18,488 nucleotides of DNA from Deltaproteobacteria bacterium (GTDB lineage Bacteria > Desulfobacterota > DSM-4660 > Desulfatiglandales > HGW-15), in NCBI GenBank assembly GCA_016926135.1, contig JAFGPH010000274.1, positions 1 to 18,488 on the forward strand. The letters are read 5' to 3'. The position numbers and the translations under genes were made by a program. The notes under the pieces were generated by a model. It was not told the origin of the DNA and did not search any database. It saw nothing but the letters and a program-made list of their open reading frames with translations. This document shows positions 14,544 through 18,488 of this stretch, in pieces (positions within the stretch are counted from its first letter, which is position 1; each line of letters opens with the position of its first letter).

Positions 14544-15638
14544 ATGAAACGGTCGACCAAGAACGAAAATGGACACCGGCACGGTGGAATTCGGCAAGAG
14601 GATTTCAGCCGCTGGGGCGTCTCCGATAGGCCCGTCACGGATTTCAGCGTGAACCTGAATCCCCTGGGGCCGCCCCCCCTGATTCGGGAAAGATGGGGCC
14701 GTCTCTACGGCGAGATCGAGCCCTACCCGACCGTGAACGGGGCGGGCGTGGCCCGGTACTACGAGAAGAGATATGGGATCGGACCCGAAACGTTTATCGC
14801 CGGAAACGGCTCCACGGAGCTGATCTACCTGCTGCCGCGGGCCCTGGGTCTCCGACGGGTGGCGGTGGTCACTCCCTCCTACAACGACTACTCCAGGGCA
14901 TCCCGTATCGCGGGGGCATCGATCCGACCCTGCCCCCTCCGGCAGGAGAAAGCGGGTTTTTCGCCGGCCATGGATGATCTGGTGGAAGGGATGGAGGAGG
15001 GGGATGCCCTCTGGCTCGGGAACCCCAACAATCCCACGGGAACCCTGTTTCGATCGGAGCTGATTCTGGATCTGGCCGAGCGGTTCCCTGAGAAATGGGT
15101 CATCGTGGACGAGGCCTTCATGCCTTTTGTCGAGGAAAGAGAGAACTACAGTCTCCTCGTCCCTTCCAGGCCCAAAAATGTTCTTGTCCTTCACTCCCTC
15201 ACCAAGTTCTACGCCCTGGCCGGGATCCGGATGGGGGGCCTGGCAGCCGCCCCGGATGTCGTCCGCCGTGTGCAAGGGCTGAAGGAGCCCTGGACGGTCA
15301 ACGGCGTGGCCGAGAAGATCGCCCCCCTCCTTCTGGAGTGCAGGGCTTACGAGGAAGAAAGCCTGTCGCTTCTCAGGAAGGAAAAGGCCCGTCTCCACCG
15401 CATGCTGGGGAAAGTGCCGGGACTGAGTCCTCTTTCTCCTTCGGTCAACTTCCTGCTGTGTCAATGGACTTTTACGGAAGACCTGGATGACCTGCTGGGG
15501 CACCTGCTCCGGGAGGGGATCTACGTGCGGGACTGCAGGAATTTTCCGGGTTTGGAGCGGAACTGGTTTCGGGCTGCGGTGAGATTGCCCGAGGAAAACG
15601 ACAGGCTGGCCCTGGCCCTGGGCTCGTTTTCGCCCTAA
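14544..15638 (+). CDS. cobD: L-threonine-O-3-phosphate decarboxylase-like PLP enzyme
   Basis: A 364-residue fold-type I aminotransferase-like enzyme. It makes (R)-1-amino-2-propanol O-2-phosphate, the linker of the cobalamin nucleotide loop. The N-terminal HGG (13-15) and DFSVNLNPLGPP (33-44) are typical of CobD. PLP-site features are GNPNNPTG (159-166), Asp189 in VDEAF and the Schiff-base Lys221 in SLTKFYALAGIR. The close relative HisC (histidinol-phosphate aminotransferase) is the main alternative, but the start motifs and the adjacent cbiB favour CobD. The ATG has a weak, distant ribosome site (GAGGA about 16 bases upstream). cbiB begins four bases after the stop. Confidence 0.92.
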   Translation: MKRSTKNENGHRHGGIRQEDFSRWGVSDRPVTDFSVNLNPLGPPPLIRERWGRLYGEIEPYPTVNGAGVARYYEKRYGIGPETFIAGNGSTELIYLLPRALGLRRVAVVTPSYNDYSRASRIAGASIRPCPLRQEKAGFSPAMDDLVEGMEEGDALWLGNPNNPTGTLFRSELILDLAERFPEKWVIVDEAFMPFVEERENYSLLVPSRPKNVLVLHSLTKFYALAGIRMGGLAAAPDVVRRVQGLKEPWTVNGVAEKIAPLLLECRAYEEESLSLLRKEKARLHRMLGKVPGLSPLSPSVNFLLCQWTFTEDLDDLLGHLLREGIYVRDCRNFPGLERNWFRAAVRLPEENDRLALALGSFSP

Positions 15639-15642
15639 AGGC

Positions 15643-16632
15643 ATGCTGGAACCAGGCATCATACTTGCTGCCGCCTATCTTCTCGACCTCATGGTCGGGG
15701 ACCCTCCCTATGGCTGTCATCCTGTGAGGCTGATGGGGCTGGGAATCGCGCGCGCCGAGTCATGCCTGAGAAAATGCGGTTTCGCGGGGAAGGTCGGCGG
15801 CGTCCTTCTGGTGCTCATCACGGTCGCCGCGACGATCCTCCTCTACCTGGGTATCGCGCACCTCCTCTCCCAACTGCACAGCCTCCTCCTTTTTCTCTTT
15901 CATCTGTACCTGGTTTATTCCTGTCTTGCCCTGGGGGACCTCTTGAACCACGTTCAACCGGTGGTGCGGGCCTTGGAGAGCGGGGACATGGATCATGCAA
16001 GGGATGCGGTCTCCAGGGTGGTCGGCCGTGATGTGAATGTCCTGGATGCCCATGGCCTTGCAAGGGCTGCGGTGGAGACCCTGGCCGAGAACTTCGTGGA
16101 CGGGTTCCTGTCTCCCGTTTTCTGGTACTTTGCGGGGTGGGTCTGGTCCCTGCTTATGGGGGAAGGGACAATAACCTGGCCTGTCGTTTTGATGCTCCTC
16201 TTCAAGCTGGTCAGCACACTCGATTCCATGGTGGGTTACAGAAATTTCCGTTATCTCCATTTTGGATGGGCCGGTGCAAGGCTGGATGACCTGATGAACT
16301 TCATTCCTGCGAGGTTTTCCATTTTGTTCCTGTGGCTGGGCGCCGCGCTCAGCAGAATGGAAGCCGGGAAGGGGCTGCAGATCGCACAGAGAGACCGGCT
16401 GAAACATGACTCTCCCAACTCAGCCCATGCGGAGAGCTTCCTGGCCGGCGTGCTGGGTCTCCGCCTGGGCGGCCCGACGCTTTACACGGACGGGATGAAG
16501 GCAAAACCATGGCTTGGGGATGGCAGCCCGGAGGTGGGTCCGGCAGACATCCGCAGGTCGGTCCGTCTCCTCAGGGTCACGGGGTGGATCGTTCTCATCA
16601 GCGCCGCCGGCATGATCTTTCTGATTGGTTGA
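15643..16632 (+). CDS. cbiB: Adenosylcobinamide-phosphate synthase CbiB
   Basis: A 329-residue membrane enzyme that attaches aminopropanol phosphate (the CobD product) to adenosylcobyric acid. Family motifs are LLDLMVGDPPYGCHPVRLMG near 13-32, VSRVVGRDVNVLD around 123-135, ETLAENFVDGFLSPVFW near 145-161, and STLDSMVGYRN with ARLDDLMNFIPAR in the second half. Several hydrophobic helices are visible. In the Pseudomonas naming system the same enzyme is called CobD, which should not be confused with the upstream gene. It is coupled to that gene, with only four bases between stop and start. Confidence 0.95.
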   Translation: MLEPGIILAAAYLLDLMVGDPPYGCHPVRLMGLGIARAESCLRKCGFAGKVGGVLLVLITVAATILLYLGIAHLLSQLHSLLLFLFHLYLVYSCLALGDLLNHVQPVVRALESGDMDHARDAVSRVVGRDVNVLDAHGLARAAVETLAENFVDGFLSPVFWYFAGWVWSLLMGEGTITWPVVLMLLFKLVSTLDSMVGYRNFRYLHFGWAGARLDDLMNFIPARFSILFLWLGAALSRMEAGKGLQIAQRDRLKHDSPNSAHAESFLAGVLGLRLGGPTLYTDGMKAKPWLGDGSPEVGPADIRRSVRLLRVTGWIVLISAAGMIFLIG

Positions 16633-16688
16633 CAGTGGGTCAATCATGGTGGCTTATGATGAGTCTTGTATGGAAAACATATATTCTC

Positions 16689-16717
16689 TTGACTTTTTTT
16701 TGATTCTGTAATATATA
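16689..16717 (+). promoter_or_regulatory. Sigma70-like promoter for the histone H1-like gene
   Basis: TTGACT (16689-16694) and TATATA (16712-16717) are separated by 17 bases in an AT-rich stretch that contrasts with the GC-rich surroundings. The predicted start is about 40 bases before the ATG, and AAGGAG (16753-16758) is a near-perfect ribosome site. Both signals suggest strong expression. Confidence 0.7.
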
Positions 16718-16763
16718 CACGGCTCAAATCCATTCTGATTCAGTATTTTCGAAAGGAGAATGT

Positions 16764-16961
16764 ATGGCTACAGCAAAACAGATTCAATTGAGGGTTGGGC
16801 AAGCGAAGAAGAAAGTAAGTAAGTTGAGCAAAGAACTCGCTGCCACGAAGACCAAGCTGAAGGGCCTGGAGGGCCAGCTCAAGAAGGCCAAGAGCGCGGT
16901 GAAGCCAAAGGCCGCAAAGAAGGCAGCCCCCAAGAAGAAGGTCGCCAAGAAGAAAAAATAA
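16764..16961 (+). CDS. Small lysine/alanine-rich histone H1-like protein
   Basis: A 65-residue very basic protein. The first 40 residues are predicted helical with heptad-like hydrophobics (LRVGQAKKKVSKLSKEL, then LKGLEGQLKKA), a possible coiled coil. The last 25 are a Lys/Ala/Pro tail (KPKAAKKAAPKKKVAKKKK) like the C-terminal tail of histone H1 and of bacterial Hc1/AlgP-type proteins. It probably binds DNA or RNA non-specifically and compacts the nucleoid. It forms its own transcription unit with a strong promoter and ribosome site, which fits an abundant structural protein. The composition alone does not prove DNA binding. Confidence 0.85.
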   Translation: MATAKQIQLRVGQAKKKVSKLSKELAATKTKLKGLEGQLKKAKSAVKPKAAKKAAPKKKVAKKKK

Positions 16962-17078
16962 ATCCTGCCGCTCCCGACAACCCGGGAGGCCTGCGGGGGA
17001 GGGGAATCCCTTTTGAGCGGGTGATATCCGGTTTCCATCCATAACGGCTGGAAGGCAGGGAAGGATGCAGGAAAGGGG

Positions 17079-17540
17079 TCACGCGATCCATTCCTCCAGC
17101 CATGTGATCATTCTTTCCCTGTGGCTGCCGGGCCAGTAGTAGCGTTTGCAGGAAGGACAGATTCGAATCCCCTCCGCGTGCTGGGTGAAGACGTGCTCCG
17201 GGGTGTTCTCGCGCGCCGCGTCGGAGTCCGCCTTTTCCAGCCGAACGTTACACCTCAGACATCGGGTGAACCACCGGGAACGATCCGGATGGAGGCAACC
17301 TGCTGCCTGCATCTGCCGAACCTGTTCCCCTGCGCGGTCCGGGAGGATGAGCAGAGAGAAGGGATGGCGGCGCACCGTCTTTCTGTTCCGGGAGAGCAGC
17401 ATCCGCCCACCGGAAAGCAGATCCTCCAGATTTTCCTCTGTGTAAAAAGCCTGGTAGAGCGTGTCATGGCCCATGACACGCAGCCACCTTGCCAGGCTTC
17501 CCAGCATGGCATCCGCTAAAAACTTCGGTTCCATTAGCAT
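17079..17540 (-). CDS. Mut7-C RNase domain protein (PIN-like with zinc ribbon), altered acidic motif
   Basis: A 153-residue protein matching the Mut7-C family (PF01927 type): FLADAMLGSLARWLRVMGHDTLY (7-29) at the start, then a short PIN-like core and a zinc ribbon with C89xxxxC94? pattern FTRCLRCN and CPSCKRYYWPGSH near the end. The family usually has two adjacent Asp after 'DTLY' and a TRD motif. Here these read TEEN and SRNR, so at least one expected acidic residue is replaced (Asp to Asn). Activity is therefore uncertain. The start could be the ATG at 17540 or the one six bases later. It converges with the H1-like gene; a 117-base gap between them shows only a weak 6-bp hairpin. Confidence 0.85.
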   Translation of the reverse strand: MLMEPKFLADAMLGSLARWLRVMGHDTLYQAFYTEENLEDLLSGGRMLLSRNRKTVRRHPFSLLILPDRAGEQVRQMQAAGCLHPDRSRWFTRCLRCNVRLEKADSDAARENTPEHVFTQHAEGIRICPSCKRYYWPGSHRERMITWLEEWIA

Positions 17541-17590
17541 TCCATCCTGCCGACCCTGATCAGCAGCAAGGCTTCATCCGACAAAAAACA

Positions 17591-17697
17591 GGGACAAAGG
17601 GACAAAGATGCAGAGGGACAAAGCGGAAAGACTGTTCATAAGCCCGTAATTGATTTTCTGCTTTGTGCCTTTGCCCCTCTGTGCCTTTGTGTCTCCC
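17591..17697. repeat. Imperfect inverted repeat built on GGGACAAAG words
   Basis: The left arm (17591-17624) contains three GGACAAAG copies with a GATGCAGA interruption. The right arm (17660-17697) contains GCTTTGTGCC, CCTCTGTGCC and TTTGTGTC in the opposite sense. About 35 bases separate the arms. It lies in the 279-base gap between the Mut7-C gene and murA, which otherwise holds only a possible murA promoter. Confidence 0.65.
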
Positions 17698-17745
17698 CCT
17701 GCACTTTAAAAACAACCGCAGTGGATCAGCTCAAGGCCAACGTCG

Positions 17746-17772
17746 TTGACGATCTTAAGTTATTATTATAAA
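17746..17772 (+). promoter_or_regulatory. Possible murA promoter
   Basis: TTGACG (17746-17751) precedes TATAAA (17767-17772) by 15 bases, a short spacing; a TAAAGA at 17-base spacing is an alternative -10. The region is AT-rich compared with its surroundings. The predicted start would lie about 40 bases before the murA ATG. Confidence 0.4.
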
Positions 17773-17819
17773 GAAATCTCAGTCCAGGTTCTTTAGAAAT
17801 CTTGGTTGAGAAAGGTTCG

Positions 17820-18488
17820 ATGGATAAAATCATGATCGAAGGGGGCCGCCTGCCCCTGAAGGGAAGCGTCAGGATCAGCGGGGCCAAGAATGCCGCCCTT
17901 CCTGCGATTGCGGCCTGTCTGCTCACCGGCGGCTGGCACCGGATTCATGGGGTGCCCCGTCTCAGGGATGTGAACACCCTTCGGGTGATCATGTCCAAGA
18001 TGGGCGTGCTCTTCCGTGAAGAGGAAGGGGCGCTCCTGGTGAACAGCGACAACCTGATGGACTGCGTGGCCCCTTATGACCTGGTGAGAACCATGCGGGC
18101 CTCGATTCTCATCCTGGGCCCGCTTCTGGCGCGTCTCGGAAGGGCCAAGATCTCTCTGCCGGGCGGGTGTGCCATCGGAGCGCGACCTGTGAACCTTCAC
18201 CTCAATGCACTGACCGCCATGGGAGTGGAGATGTACCTGGAACAGGGCTACATTCACGCCAGGGCCGAGGGTCTGAAGGGCGCCAGCGTCTTCCTGGACA
18301 TTCCCACGGTCACGGGAACCGAGAACATCATGATGGCGGCGAGCAGGGCCGAGGGAAGAACCATCATCCAAAATGCCGCCAGGGAGCCGGAGATCCAGGA
18401 TCTGGCCGGCATGCTCCGGAGCATGGGGGCCGCGATCGAAGGAGACGGCACGGACACCATTGTCATTGAAGGGGTTCGGGATCTGAGA
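17820..18488 (+). CDS. murA: UDP-N-acetylglucosamine 1-carboxyvinyltransferase (MurA), 3' end beyond the window
   Basis: The first 223 codons of MurA, which transfers enolpyruvate from PEP to UDP-GlcNAc in the first committed step of peptidoglycan synthesis. Seen are the substrate-binding pair in GAKNAALPA (21-29, Lys23 and Asn24), the RTMRAS segment, the loop PGGCAIGARPVNLHL with the PEP-binding cysteine (hence sensitive to fosfomycin by family knowledge) and VTGTENIMMAA. The ATG at 17820 has GAGAAAGG about five bases upstream. The frame is open to the last base of the window, so it is cut by the window edge and not a pseudogene. The full protein should have about 420 residues. Confidence 0.95.
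   Translation, partial: MDKIMIEGGRLPLKGSVRISGAKNAALPAIAACLLTGGWHRIHGVPRLRDVNTLRVIMSKMGVLFREEEGALLVNSDNLMDCVAPYDLVRTMRASILILGPLLARLGRAKISLPGGCAIGARPVNLHLNALTAMGVEMYLEQGYIHARAEGLKGASVFLDIPTVTGTENIMMAASRAEGRTIIQNAAREPEIQDLAGMLRSMGAAIEGDGTDTIVIEGVRDLR

Noticed and set aside
14259..15662. Long open frame (467 codons) on the minus strand opposite cobD
   Set aside because: It runs through the intergenic repeat and opposite a well-supported PLP enzyme; no family motif is visible.
16971..16988. Intrinsic terminator after the H1-like gene
   Set aside because: CTCCCG/CGGGAG forms a 6-bp hairpin, but G-rich sequence and no T-tract follows.

Overview
This is a GC-rich, densely coding chromosomal window with 17 protein genes. 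A CHASE2-linked Ser/Thr kinase, a PilB/GspE ATPase with a minimal pilin locus, a lone PP2C/FHA-cyclase pair, anaerobic-type cobalamin genes (cobS, cobD, cbiB) and word-type intergenic palindromes together suggest a Desulfobacterota (deltaproteobacterial) anaerobe. That is inferred from gene content only. No rRNA, tRNA, insertion sequence, phage gene or CRISPR array is visible.

Left part (1-7.6 kb): a CHASE2-TPR-Ser/Thr kinase gene on the minus strand diverges from a pilB/gspE-type ATPase gene. The shared 262-bp spacer holds back-to-back sigma70-like promoters and a possible folded leader. The ATPase carries an extra double zinc ribbon at its C-terminus. After it, with its own near-consensus promoter, comes a unit of three genes: a B-box zinc-finger membrane protein, a type IV pilin-like protein, and a six-helix membrane protein with two PAS domains and no output domain.

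Middle part (7.7-11.9 kb): five minus-strand genes. A small membrane protein, a PP2C phosphatase and an FHA-GAF-class III adenylate cyclase form a likely operon behind a good promoter; phosphatase and cyclase overlap by 4 bp. Upstream are a DUF1178 zinc protein and an XRE-cupin regulator. With the kinase at the left edge, the window holds a writer, an eraser and a reader of Ser/Thr phosphorylation, the reader being fused to a cAMP-producing domain.

Right part (12.1-18.5 kb): a LOG-family gene, rsmG (probable TTG start overlapping the LOG stop) and cobS form one overlapping unit. A 176-bp composite palindromic repeat separates these from cobD and cbiB. A strong promoter then drives a 65-residue lysine/alanine-rich histone H1-like protein. 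A convergent Mut7-C-type protein with altered acidic motifs, another palindromic repeat, and the first 223 codons of murA finish the window.

The most unusual items are the pilin/B-box/zinc-ribbon ATPase locus, the phospho-signalling/cAMP operon, and four intergenic repeat elements, each built from a different short word.
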